Origin: Paenibacillus tritici
Lineage (GTDB): Bacteria; Bacillota; Bacilli; Paenibacillales; Paenibacillaceae
Reading direction: 5' to 3'
Length of the DNA stretch: 64,000 nt
Assembly (NCBI RefSeq): GCF_013204885.1
Contig: NZ_JABMKX010000002.1
Coordinates: 62,001-126,000 of the forward strand
A program made the translations under genes and the position numbers. Under the pieces are notes generated by a model. That model did not search any database. It saw only the letters and a list, made by a program, of their open reading frames with translations, and was not told where the DNA came from. Positions 43,667 through 51,425 of the stretch are shown here, in pieces (within the stretch, counting starts at the first letter, position 1; the number at the start of each line of letters is the position of its first letter).

Positions 43667-43761
43667 AATCACTAACAACCTCCTAATTAACAGTATCATT
43701 TTCCACCCCCAGGAATAACCTGTCAAATTATAGTATTTAGCCTGCCTATTTATAGTTTTAT

Positions 43762-43805
43762 AAAAAAAACACAATACAAGCCAGCATCCGCCAGCCTCTA
43801 TTGTG
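43762..43805 (-). terminator. Rho-independent terminator of the SMR pair
   Basis: CACAATA and TATTGTG close a long stem with an inner GGCTGGCGGATGCTGGC-like hairpin, followed by eight Ts on the minus strand. It insulates the peptide operon from the efflux genes. Confidence 0.85.
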
Positions 43806-43826
43806 CCTCCCGAGTTCCAGACCTGT

Positions 43827-44141
43827 TTACGATACTAACTTCAAGCCAACAATGCTAATGATAATACCACCAACCATGGCTAATTTCTTCATATTCTTAG
43901 GCTCCTTGAACACAAACATCCCGAGTAGAACACTGCCTGAAGCACCGATCCCGGTCCAGATCCCATAGCCAATGCTAATTGGAATTTCCCTTAAAGACAA
44001 AGATAGGAAAATGAAACTTAAGCCCAAGAACAAGGCGAATATTAGGGTAGGCTTTAATTTGGTGAAGCCCTCGGAATGCTTCAAAAAGATGACGCCCCCT
44101 ACTTCGAACAACCCCGCTAAGATCAGAAAAATCCAACTCAT
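43827..44141 (-). CDS. SMR-family efflux subunit, second of a pair (104 aa)
   Basis: Four hydrophobic helices with the SMR membrane-embedded Glu in LAGLFEVGGVIFLKHSEGF and the GYGIWTGIGASGSVLLGM segment. It starts three bases after its partner's stop. Two-gene SMR systems (YkkCD/EbrAB type) export cationic drugs or guanidinium-like compounds as heterodimers. No ykkC riboswitch precedes the pair. Confidence 0.9.
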   Translation of the reverse strand: MSWIFLILAGLFEVGGVIFLKHSEGFTKLKPTLIFALFLGLSFIFLSLSLREIPISIGYGIWTGIGASGSVLLGMFVFKEPKNMKKLAMVGGIIISIVGLKLVS

Positions 44142-44144
44142 CTT

Positions 44145-44483
44145 CTACGCACCTTCTTCTTGAGGTTGATCAGAGGTGAATTTCAAACCGATGATACAAC
44201 CAATTAGAGTTATGACTAACACGATTTTGATGACACTCACTTTATCCCCCAGGAAGAGCATTCCAGCAAGCGCAGTTCCAAAGGAACCCAGTCCTGTGAA
44301 AACGGCGTACGCTGTCGATACCGGAAGAATCCTTACTGACTTTGCAAATAGATAGAAGCTGCCAACCATAGCAATGACCGTCGGTATTACGATCTCTATT
44401 CGCGTGAACCCGTCTGAGAATGCCAAGCCCAGAGCCCAGCCCACCTCTAAAATCCCTCCAAGAATAAGAAACAACCAAGCCAT
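44145..44483 (-). CDS. SMR-family efflux subunit, first of a pair (112 aa)
   Basis: Four helices, the key Glu in LGGILEVGWALGLAFSDGF, and the motif TAYAVFTGLGSFGTALAGM. GGAGGAG precedes the ATG. Closer in look to YkkC-like subunits than the downstream gene, consistent with an asymmetric pair in a single small operon. Confidence 0.9.
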   Translation of the reverse strand: MAWLFLILGGILEVGWALGLAFSDGFTRIEIVIPTVIAMVGSFYLFAKSVRILPVSTAYAVFTGLGSFGTALAGMLFLGDKVSVIKIVLVITLIGCIIGLKFTSDQPQEEGA

Positions 44484-44637
44484 AGAACATTCTCCTCCCT
44501 GCGATAGTTAGAACCTTATTGATATAATTTCATATCATTTAATACAATAATAAATCACTCGTGAGTTATTTTCAACTTTTGTGATTTGTATGAACAGGTT
44601 AACCAGAGCCGAAGTACAGCAGGACAAGTTTACAAGC

Positions 44638-44690
44638 AAAAAAGAGCAGCGTCTCTCCCGTTATCGGAGTATTGCTGCCCTGTTTTTTAC
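44638..44690 (-). terminator. Terminator after the 127 aa gene
   Basis: GGGCAGCAATACTCCG and CGGGAGAGACGCTGCTC form an imperfect stem ending in TTTTTT on the minus strand. Confidence 0.75.
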
Positions 44691-44698
44691 CGCCTTAA

Positions 44699-45082
44699 CT
44701 ACGGTTGACTAGTTGCCTTAGTGGCGTACCACTTTCCAGATTTTAATATTAGCGTTAATTTGACAGGTTCTCTAAATCCAAAATCAGCATTTTCGTATTT
44801 CTGAGTTACAAACGCTTTGGATACTACGAAGAAATGCAGCGGCAATACAAAACCGATATGATGAGAGCTTGGATTATATTTAAAGCTATCCGCTTTCATG
44901 CCACGTTCGACTGGATTAATACTTTCAAATGCTGAACTATTCATGTACTTCCTATTAGCATCCTGACTCATGGCTTCTTTCAGAATAATTTTAGTATCAT
45001 GTGCAATCCATGCACTAAATGAGAGATATGCAATAACAAATAGAAGTACAAATGAAAGGACTAACTTTCTTTTATTGCTCAT
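44699..45082 (-). CDS. Membrane-anchored protein of unknown function (127 aa)
   Basis: One N-terminal membrane helix (LVLSFVLLFVIAYLSFSAWIA), then a small extracellular domain ending LTLILKSGKWYATKA, a form reminiscent of DUF4829/NTF2-like secreted folds, though I cannot assign it. AGGAGG precedes the ATG and a terminator follows, so it is a single-gene unit. Confidence 0.7.
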   Translation of the reverse strand: MSNKRKLVLSFVLLFVIAYLSFSAWIAHDTKIILKEAMSQDANRKYMNSSAFESINPVERGMKADSFKYNPSSHHIGFVLPLHFFVVSKAFVTQKYENADFGFREPVKLTLILKSGKWYATKATSQP

Positions 45083-45151
45083 TAGTAATACCTCCTTCTG
45101 TTGAGATAGGGAATAGATTTAGTATAGTCTATCCAAAAGGGAGAATGAACT

Positions 45152-45331
45152 ATGATCATCCGCAGAAAAGGAAGTTTCATTATTGCAGGTTTGGCTGTAC
45201 TTCTTATCATTGCAGCTGGTGTATCTTTTGTGAAAAATTCTAATTCTGAATCAGCAACTTCAGAATATTGTAGCAGCGGATGGTCTGACCATCGAGATCG
45301 TCGAGCCCCTAGCCCTTATCCAAACCATTAA
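45152..45331 (+). pseudogene. Small ORF (59 aa), possibly the start of a frameshifted secreted protein
   Basis: GGGAGA seven bases before the ATG, then a basic start and one hydrophobic helix (FIIAGLAVLLIIAAGVSF). After about residue 38 the frame turns into a Ser/Arg-rich tail. The alternative frame continues VAADGLTIEIVEPLALIQTI, which looks far more protein-like, so one frameshift has probably truncated a real gene. Confidence 0.4.
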
Positions 45332-45480
45332 CGGTATGAAGGTACCTGAGATGGTTTTTTTGTTTTGGCCCCCCCATCAATGAAAAACGTTTTTCTTTGT
45401 AGAGTATACTACGTGGATTTAGCCATTTAGATCACTTATGGTTGAATACAAAGTACTTTACAAATGAAGGAGATGAGGAA

Positions 45481-45774
45481 GTGAAAAGTAATATAGAGAA
45501 GCTATATCATGGCAGATTGCATCCAGATGAGAATGTTATATCCAATGACCCGCAATACCCTATTTTAAGAAAAAGAGTATCTGAAATTATAGAGATGTGG
45601 AAAGATCGACTTTCAGCGGAGGAATTCGAAGAGTTAGAAGCATTGTTAGACTTATACGGTCAAACCCATGGCATGGAGTTAGCCTCTATTTTCAATTATG
45701 GGTTCCGCCTGGGCGCAGGCATCATGGTAGAGGTCTTAACCGGGGAAGAAGAGCTTGCCGTTACATTGAGATAG
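45481..45774 (+). CDS. DUF6809-like small protein (97 aa)
   Basis: An acidic, helical protein starting MKSNIEKLYHGRLHPDENVI. This pattern and the ending GFRLGAGIMVEVL resemble a small family widespread in Firmicutes (DUF6809, from memory) with no known function. I chose the GTG at 45481 since AAGGAG lies eight bases before it; the frame is open 13 codons further upstream. Confidence 0.75.
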   Translation: MKSNIEKLYHGRLHPDENVISNDPQYPILRKRVSEIIEMWKDRLSAEEFEELEALLDLYGQTHGMELASIFNYGFRLGAGIMVEVLTGEEELAVTLR

Positions 45775-46177
45775 CTACCAAGAATACATGAGGTGCATCG
45801 GTAGCCAGGCATGTAACACGGATACGGCTATCACGTATGACATTCACTTCAATTTTCTGTTGAGTAACCGATACTCATCACATGATTGAACACCCCAGAA
45901 TTAAGTTAACATTTGTTTTTATCACAACCAAACTAACGTTTCCTAATAAATCATTAGTGAATTCCTTTGTTACCATAATTATGTACATTAAATGAACATG
46001 ATCTAATAATCCCAAATATAAGAATTTTTGTTTGGACGAATTCCATTTTTTTGTCTTATGATAGTCGGGCAACAGAACACATAATTTTCAATGAAAGGAG
46101 AAATAAAGCTATTCACTCAGCAGTTACATAAAATTTTAGAAACAATCTTGGAAAAATATTATTATGAGGGGTTTAAT
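45775..46177. other. AT-rich intergenic segment, no gene seen
   Basis: About 400 bp of AT-rich sequence upstream of the cohesin-like gene. No credible coding frame, RNA gene or clear hairpin was found. Confidence 0.5.
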
Positions 46178-47281
46178 ATGAAAAAGATCATTATGTTCTT
46201 ATCAATATTTATGTGTTTCGCAGTATCTACTGCTTTTGCTTCACCAACAATTACCGGTTTACAATTTGATGGAACAGTATATAGTGGCACCATTAAAGTT
46301 AACGCTTACGACACTTATGAATTCATTGCATCAGAGCCTATTGACGCAAATTCTATCAAGTTACAAGGTGCAGGAGGATCATACACTGGTAGCGATGGTT
46401 CTCCTAATATAGTTTCAGTAAGTATCATTACTAATTCTGGAACTTATAATATAGGTACCTTGGGCTATAATAATTCTTTATCAGTGGGTTCGTATCAAAA
46501 TATCAATAAGATAGTTTTGACTGGAACTAATAGAGCAAGTTCCGTTAATGTTTTTGTAACAATAACGCCGACAGAAATACCAACACCAACGCTGACACCA
46601 AGCCCGACCCCAACTACAACTCCATCTCCGACACCGACAGTAACACCTGAACCTACACCAAGTCCTACTCCAACCCCTGCGTTAGAACCTACTCTTGACG
46701 TAACCATTACGCCAGAAAAGATAGGTTTAGGCAAAGAGTTCACAGCAGACATTTCCCTCAAAAATGTGAAGGATATTTACGCCGAGGATTTTGAAGTGAA
46801 GTACGACAAAGAGCACTTACAGTACCTCGGATTTGAAGAGGTAACCGGTTATAAGGTATACAACAAGCCAGTCGATCAAAACGGCGCCATTCGCTTTGTT
46901 GTAGCCAGTCAAGGTGAAGATTTCGGCATCAATGAAGACACAGTAGTAGTAAAGCTCAAGTTTAAGGCAAAGGCCAAAGGTACAGCCGTTGTCGATTCAA
47001 CCAAGGCGAGAATTGCGGATACCAAAGAGGAATATGATCTTGTGACAGATAACTGTTTAGAGGACAGCATCCTCATAGAAGCGACAGACGTAAATAAATC
47101 TGGAACCTTCACTCTGGTTGACCTTGCGATTGATGCCAGATACTTTAAGTATTTCGCACCCGATGTTGACCCTGTAAAATACAACGCCCAACAAGCCGGT
47201 GATGAATATGTTAATGATGATGACCTTCTATTTATAGTCGATCAGATTTTAAACAATCCAGAGTACTTGCCTAATAGTTAA
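46178..47281 (+). CDS. Secreted cohesin-like protein with Pro/Thr linker and partial dockerin-like tail (367 aa)
   Basis: A signal peptide (KKIIMFLSIFMCFAVSTAFAS), a beta-rich domain (residues 25-125), a linker of about 40 residues made of PTPT/PSPT repeats, then a cohesin-type domain (LDVTITPEKIGLGKEFTADI ... LKFKAKAKGTAVVDST). At the end DVNKSGTFTLVDLAIDARYF looks like one dockerin calcium loop, with the second (NDDDLLFIVDQIL) degenerate. The ATG at 46178 has GAGGGG upstream; the frame runs 29 codons further up without a better site. Cohesin-dockerin units in Paenibacillus usually serve surface or carbohydrate-binding assemblies; the partner is unknown. Confidence 0.8.
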   Translation: MKKIIMFLSIFMCFAVSTAFASPTITGLQFDGTVYSGTIKVNAYDTYEFIASEPIDANSIKLQGAGGSYTGSDGSPNIVSVSIITNSGTYNIGTLGYNNSLSVGSYQNINKIVLTGTNRASSVNVFVTITPTEIPTPTLTPSPTPTTTPSPTPTVTPEPTPSPTPTPALEPTLDVTITPEKIGLGKEFTADISLKNVKDIYAEDFEVKYDKEHLQYLGFEEVTGYKVYNKPVDQNGAIRFVVASQGEDFGINEDTVVVKLKFKAKAKGTAVVDSTKARIADTKEEYDLVTDNCLEDSILIEATDVNKSGTFTLVDLAIDARYFKYFAPDVDPVKYNAQQAGDEYVNDDDLLFIVDQILNNPEYLPNS

Positions 47282-47297
47282 ATAATGAGTTAAAAAT

Positions 47298-47328
47298 AAC
47301 CTCGTCAGATTTTATTGACGGGGTTGTT
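47298..47328 (+). terminator. Terminator of the cohesin-like gene
   Basis: AACCTCGTCA (47298-47307) pairs with TGACGGGGTT (47316-47325), with one G-T pair, then GTTTC. Confidence 0.75.
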
Positions 47329-47456
47329 TCTATGTCTAATTAGATATAATTAATACTTATCGCTCACTTTATTGCATATATAGACATATTTGTTTAGACA
47401 ATCCTTTCTATGTTTTGTAATATTTCTTTCTATATTACATAAGAGGAGTGTTATTC

Positions 47457-48131
47457 TTGAAAAAACTGAAATCATTATTAGTAATCTTATTAATTTTCAC
47501 TATTTTACCTGTAAAGGGGGCCTTTGCAAACATTGGTCCAGGAGTAGTGTATATTGATTTTGGACCAAATGGTCAAAATGTAAATACCTTCAAACTAGAA
47601 GGATCAGGTACTGGTCATAATATGAAGTTCTATAACTTAGAGGGGATCGCATTCTTCAGCACACCAACTACAGGTCTCAGTCTAACAGGTAATTACGGAA
47701 ATTATTCTGCTGGCAATGAAGTTATCCGTATGATAGAAATCACTTTGGATAATGGAGCTGAGCTAACCGGATTAAACTGGACAGCCAACAATGGGTCCAC
47801 CGGAAAAGTAACAATGATTTCCTCCACTAATCCATTGATAACACCAACACCTACAAAGACACCTGAACCAACACCTTCTGTAACTCCTGAAGCGCCTTCT
47901 GGCAGTCGGGCAATCCTAACATTGACTTTAATTACAGGTGATGATAAAGAATTTGATCTGTCAATGTCCGAGGTAACTACATTCCTTGCATGGTACGATT
48001 CAGCCTCTGGATCAGCTCGACACGGCATAGATAAACACGGCAACATCAAAGGCCCATTCAGCAAACGCACCGAATACGTAATACATGATAAGATCCTTAC
48101 CTTTGAAGTAAGTGAGTACACAGCTCAATAA
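47457..48131 (+). CDS. Secreted two-domain protein with Pro/Thr linker (224 aa)
   Basis: Starts at TTG, eight bases after AGAGGAG; the GTG at 47448 would overlap that ribosome site. A signal peptide (LLVILLIFTILPVKGAFA) leads to a beta-rich domain (residues 25-120), a PTPTKTPEPTPS linker, and a C-terminal domain of about 75 residues with FDLSMSEVTTFLAWYD and GPFSKRTEYVIHDKILTFEVSEY. A remnant of the same C-terminal domain lies on the opposite strand at 48184-48321. Function unknown; the linker style is shared with the cohesin-like gene before it. Confidence 0.75.
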   Translation: MKKLKSLLVILLIFTILPVKGAFANIGPGVVYIDFGPNGQNVNTFKLEGSGTGHNMKFYNLEGIAFFSTPTTGLSLTGNYGNYSAGNEVIRMIEITLDNGAELTGLNWTANNGSTGKVTMISSTNPLITPTPTKTPEPTPSVTPEAPSGSRAILTLTLITGDDKEFDLSMSEVTTFLAWYDSASGSARHGIDKHGNIKGPFSKRTEYVIHDKILTFEVSEYTAQ

Positions 48132-48140
48132 ACAATAGAC

Positions 48141-48175
48141 AACCCGTCTGGCTTGTTATGCCCGACGGGTTATTT
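48141..48175 (+). terminator. Terminator after the 224 aa gene
   Basis: AACCCGTCTGGC pairs with GCCCGACGGGTT around TTGTTAT, then ATTTTAT. Confidence 0.8.
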
Positions 48176-48183
48176 TATACTTA

Positions 48184-48321
48184 TTAATTTTTTTGAACGG
48201 AGTATTCGTCAACACTGAAAGTAAGTATCTTATCAAAGATCACATATTCTTTACTGGTGTTAAACAGTCCCTTATTATTGTTATTTTTGTTGATCGCATA
48301 CTTAGCTGGTCCTGTTCTCTC
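48184..48321 (-). pseudogene. Remnant of a KILTF-type C-terminal domain
   Basis: Read on the minus strand, 45 codons without a start give TGPAKYAINK, then GLFNTSKEYVIFDKILTFSV and DEY before a stop. It matches the C-terminal domain of the protein at 47457-48131 (EYVIHDKILTFEVSEY). A TGA immediately precedes it, so only the tail of a former gene survives. Confidence 0.75.
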
Positions 48322-48516
48322 TCACCATGGTAACGGGGTCCGTATACGGTGGCTCCAAAAGGTTAACCAAGCTCCAAGTAACGTAAAACTAAACTTTTCA
48401 GCCTAGTGCACTGACCTGCTCTCTGACTCGCCACAAAGAGGATTGATACCCAGACATGTATTGTCTTTACATGAAATCGAAAAGTAAGATCGACGCTATT
48501 GAACAGTTGCCGCTAC

Positions 48517-48549
48517 AACACAAAAGAGAGCACCATTTACGGCACTCTC
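48517..48549 (-). terminator. Terminator of the SGNH hydrolase gene
   Basis: GAGAGTGCC and GGTGCTCTC on the minus strand form a nearly perfect stem followed by TTTTGTGTT. Between here and the remnant at 48321 no gene is visible. Confidence 0.7.
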
Positions 48550-48658
48550 CCAGCTTATAACTATACCTCAGTGCAGCCGAGGGCTCTATCCGGGCGTCAA
48601 ATATGGAATCCAATTCACGTCTGTGCACTTTGCCCGCCGAAATCCCCCCTCAGACTCT

Positions 48659-49681
48659 TCAGAATACGCATTCCGTAGCAATCAGCGGACGCTTAAGCAA
48701 TTCCCATCCGGTCTGGGCGGATATAAAAGAGGCAAGCTCGCAGCCCATCCGGTAATGCGTCTGATAGCCAGGATGGTAGCGGCCGCCCCAGCCTTCCACC
48801 TCTGGATGAATCAGCCCTAAATCCACCAAGAATACCTTTCCGTTTCCAGTTTGATTACAATGGGCAACGACCTTCTTTGCACTGGCCAGATAGTTGTTGT
48901 TCATGGTTCCGACACAGCAAAAGACATAGGGATCATTATATTGATCCAGGATAACCTGAATGAATTTTATATAAGCGGCGATATACGCCTCATCCTCAAT
49001 GGGCGTTGAATAATCGTTTTGACCCAAATTAATGACAATTCCATCAGGAATATATCGGGAGAAGTCCCATGGCGCCGTCTCTTTGCCGAGGGTCCCGAAA
49101 AAATGCTCCGGCAATCCATGCTTATTCCCTACCGCATCCTGCCAAACGCCAATGCCGCAAATGGCCATCGTATGATATTCCGCGTTCAACATTCTGGCGC
49201 TGATCCCGACATAGGACATGTAGCCGTCGTCAAGATGCGGGGCTTCAGCGAGCTCATGCGGATGGCCGATCCCTGCTCCATCTGTGATGGAATCCCCAAA
49301 GTATTCAAGCCGGATAGGTTTGGCCGCAGGCGGGGCAAGGAAGCTTCCGCCGTCCGGAAGAGAAAAATGATGAAAAGCGATATTTCCGGTCAAAATCCCT
49401 GTTCGCTTGTGGATTTCCAAAGTATGCTCACCATCCGGGAGTCCCTGTTCGATTAAGTATGCATGAACCCCCTTCTTCAGATTAATCCAATTCCGGGCGA
49501 TCCCGTCCAATACGATTTCAACGTAATCCTGGCCGCCGGAATCCTCTGCTGTCATAGAGATGGCCGTACCCCGGAAGGCAAGCTGAACAGCACTGTTCAC
49601 CCATCCGCATTTCGGATTCCCGTTCACTGTTAGCTCAAATCTCCCCATCAGCCTGGTGTACTTAGTAAAGTCAAATTCCAA
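48659..49681 (-). CDS. SGNH/GDSL hydrolase, probable carbohydrate esterase (340 aa)
   Basis: An N-terminal beta-sandwich (about 1-120) is followed by the SGNH domain: block I LEYFGDSITDGAG (nucleophile Ser), the Gly block ICGIGVWQDA, the Asn block VINLGQNDYSTP, and the Asp/His block in GGRYHPGYQTHYRMG. The two-domain form recalls CE2 acetyl esterases. There is no signal peptide. I chose the TTG at 49681 with GGGGAGGAG upstream; the open frame begins 15 codons earlier without a good site. It closes the mannosidase locus and could remove acetyl groups from mannose-containing glycans. Confidence 0.85.
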   Translation of the reverse strand: MEFDFTKYTRLMGRFELTVNGNPKCGWVNSAVQLAFRGTAISMTAEDSGGQDYVEIVLDGIARNWINLKKGVHAYLIEQGLPDGEHTLEIHKRTGILTGNIAFHHFSLPDGGSFLAPPAAKPIRLEYFGDSITDGAGIGHPHELAEAPHLDDGYMSYVGISARMLNAEYHTMAICGIGVWQDAVGNKHGLPEHFFGTLGKETAPWDFSRYIPDGIVINLGQNDYSTPIEDEAYIAAYIKFIQVILDQYNDPYVFCCVGTMNNNYLASAKKVVAHCNQTGNGKVFLVDLGLIHPEVEGWGGRYHPGYQTHYRMGCELASFISAQTGWELLKRPLIATECVF

Positions 49682-49785
49682 AGTAACTCCTCCCCTAAAG
49701 GCCCCCTTCCAGAAAACCTGCAGCACTTCCGGAAGGGTCCTTATTCAGTTAGTGCATATCACCCGGCACTCTATTGACCAGTCTT

Positions 49786-51393
49786 TCATTGAACCGGAGT
49801 AAGCCCTAGCTTTGGATTTGCCAGATCGAGCTTATACATAATTTGATTATAGTTATACCGCGGTGTTGCGACATGATTCGTGAAAGTATTCGTATAAGTC
49901 CCCTCGAAGTAGATTACCCGGCCGCCGGACTTATTGAAGTTCTTATGCTGGGCAACGTTATAAAAAGTATAATTATCGTGCGTTACGATCTTTTTGGCAG
50001 TAGTCCATGGACCTTGAGGCGCCGGAGCTTCCGCGTACCAAATCTCTCCAAGCACCGAGGTCCCCTGCAGCTGCTGACCGATCATCACGTAACGCTGCCG
50101 GTAAGCATTCCATTCGACGGAGCTTGAGGAGATTTGAACCTCTTCACCGGTATCGGCATCTTTCAATTGATAATATTTCAGGTCGGACGCCTGGATCACG
50201 CCTAAGCCGATCAGCTCCTTCTCTTGATCCTGCTTAAGCGGCGGCGTATTCTTTTTCCATCCCCATACAAGTTGGCCGTTTGCATTGCGCTCCAACGACG
50301 TTTGAGCTCCGTTGTACGCCGTTCCCGGTGTTAGAGCTGTAAACGATTCATATTGAGTATAGTCGATGATGGCATCATAGCTTGCGGACACGCGTAAATT
50401 CGGCATCCGGTGCTCGGTAAAGAGCCAATAGCCCTTGCCGTTCTCCTTATAATAGGTCGCCTGGCCGCCCGGATGGCGCCAATCGTCTATGGAAGGAAAC
50501 TGGACGACCTGCTCGAACTCCTTGATATTGTCATTAAAAGCAAGGATGCCGAAGGCGTTGAGTCCGGGATTGTGGGTACTATATCCGGCGAGCAGGCGTT
50601 CATGTCCTGCACTGTCCTTGGCAGTCATCAATCCGAACACCCAAGCGATGCCGGCGCCGTCTGGCAGCTGCGGCACCAGGCTTTTGACGAAACCGTCCGG
50701 TTTAGTGAGATAATCCAGATTCACACCGGCGTCCGGGTCCAATCCGCCAGCCTGCGGCAGCTGAGAAGTTGCTCCTGTTACCCGGAAGTTCCCCAGCGGA
50801 TACGCCGGTCTGTCGGTGTCGCCCCAGAACCAGTACAGCTTATTGTTGTACGTGATCGTCTGCACAGAATCCTGTCCCATGACCAGACCGTTTATCAGCG
50901 GCTCCTGAATCGGCGCCCCCAGACCAAGGAGCATACTGTCGCGGTAAATACCTTGCCCCGTAATCCGGTACAGCCGTTCAGCGATGTTGACCCGGTTCAT
51001 CTCGATGGTAATCATGCCCCCAGGCATAATCTGTACCGCCTGCCCACGATTGCCAAACATATCGGCAGGGATATCATAACCGTGGCTCGACAGATGGAAA
51101 AAGACCGACTGATCCATCAATCCGGGCTCGCTGAACGCAATCACACCAGCACTATCCGTATAATACAGAATGTTGTTCGTCGTCTTCAGCTCCACAAGAG
51201 GAATGCCCCGGCCCGTCTCGGCATCCACGACCTTGATCTTGAATGGCGCCTGGACCCCTGTCTTTGCGCTGCTCGGATTTTGCCGGCTACCGTTTTCCTC
51301 CGCCTGGGCTGCAAACGCGCCGCCCGGCGCCGTCATAATCATCAGCACAAGGCAAGTCCATATTCCCGCACTTTTCCACGGCTTCATTTTCAT
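49786..51393 (-). CDS. Secreted beta-propeller protein, putative glycan-active (535 aa)
   Basis: A signal peptide (ending near GGAFAAQ) precedes a carboxypeptidase-regulatory-like beta domain (residues 50-130; FKIKVVDAETGRGIPLVEL) and a large domain whose repeats (NNKLYWFWGDTDRPAYPLGN; WRHPGGQATYYKENGKGYW; GEIWYAEAPAPQGPW) fit a five-bladed propeller, as in DUF4185 or GH43/GH62-like proteins. The catalytic acids cannot be assigned by eye. GGGAGG precedes the ATG. It lies in the mannosidase operon and is its only exported non-lipoprotein member, so it may act on the polymer before import. Confidence 0.75.
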   Translation of the reverse strand: MKMKPWKSAGIWTCLVLMIMTAPGGAFAAQAEENGSRQNPSSAKTGVQAPFKIKVVDAETGRGIPLVELKTTNNILYYTDSAGVIAFSEPGLMDQSVFFHLSSHGYDIPADMFGNRGQAVQIMPGGMITIEMNRVNIAERLYRITGQGIYRDSMLLGLGAPIQEPLINGLVMGQDSVQTITYNNKLYWFWGDTDRPAYPLGNFRVTGATSQLPQAGGLDPDAGVNLDYLTKPDGFVKSLVPQLPDGAGIAWVFGLMTAKDSAGHERLLAGYSTHNPGLNAFGILAFNDNIKEFEQVVQFPSIDDWRHPGGQATYYKENGKGYWLFTEHRMPNLRVSASYDAIIDYTQYESFTALTPGTAYNGAQTSLERNANGQLVWGWKKNTPPLKQDQEKELIGLGVIQASDLKYYQLKDADTGEEVQISSSSVEWNAYRQRYVMIGQQLQGTSVLGEIWYAEAPAPQGPWTTAKKIVTHDNYTFYNVAQHKNFNKSGGRVIYFEGTYTNTFTNHVATPRYNYNQIMYKLDLANPKLGLTPVQ

Positions 51394-51425
51394 TTTATTG
51401 GCCTCCCGATCTTAGTTTTTTCATA

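Noticed and set aside
43827..44483. SMR efflux pair as part of the peptide operon (export or immunity)
   Set aside because: A strong terminator at 43762-43805 separates the two units, and SMR pumps move small cations rather than peptides. A ykkC-type guanidine riboswitch was also looked for upstream and not seen.
46495..46761. Minus-strand Val/Gly-rich frame
   Set aside because: It is the antisense reading of the Pro/Thr linker in the cohesin-like gene.
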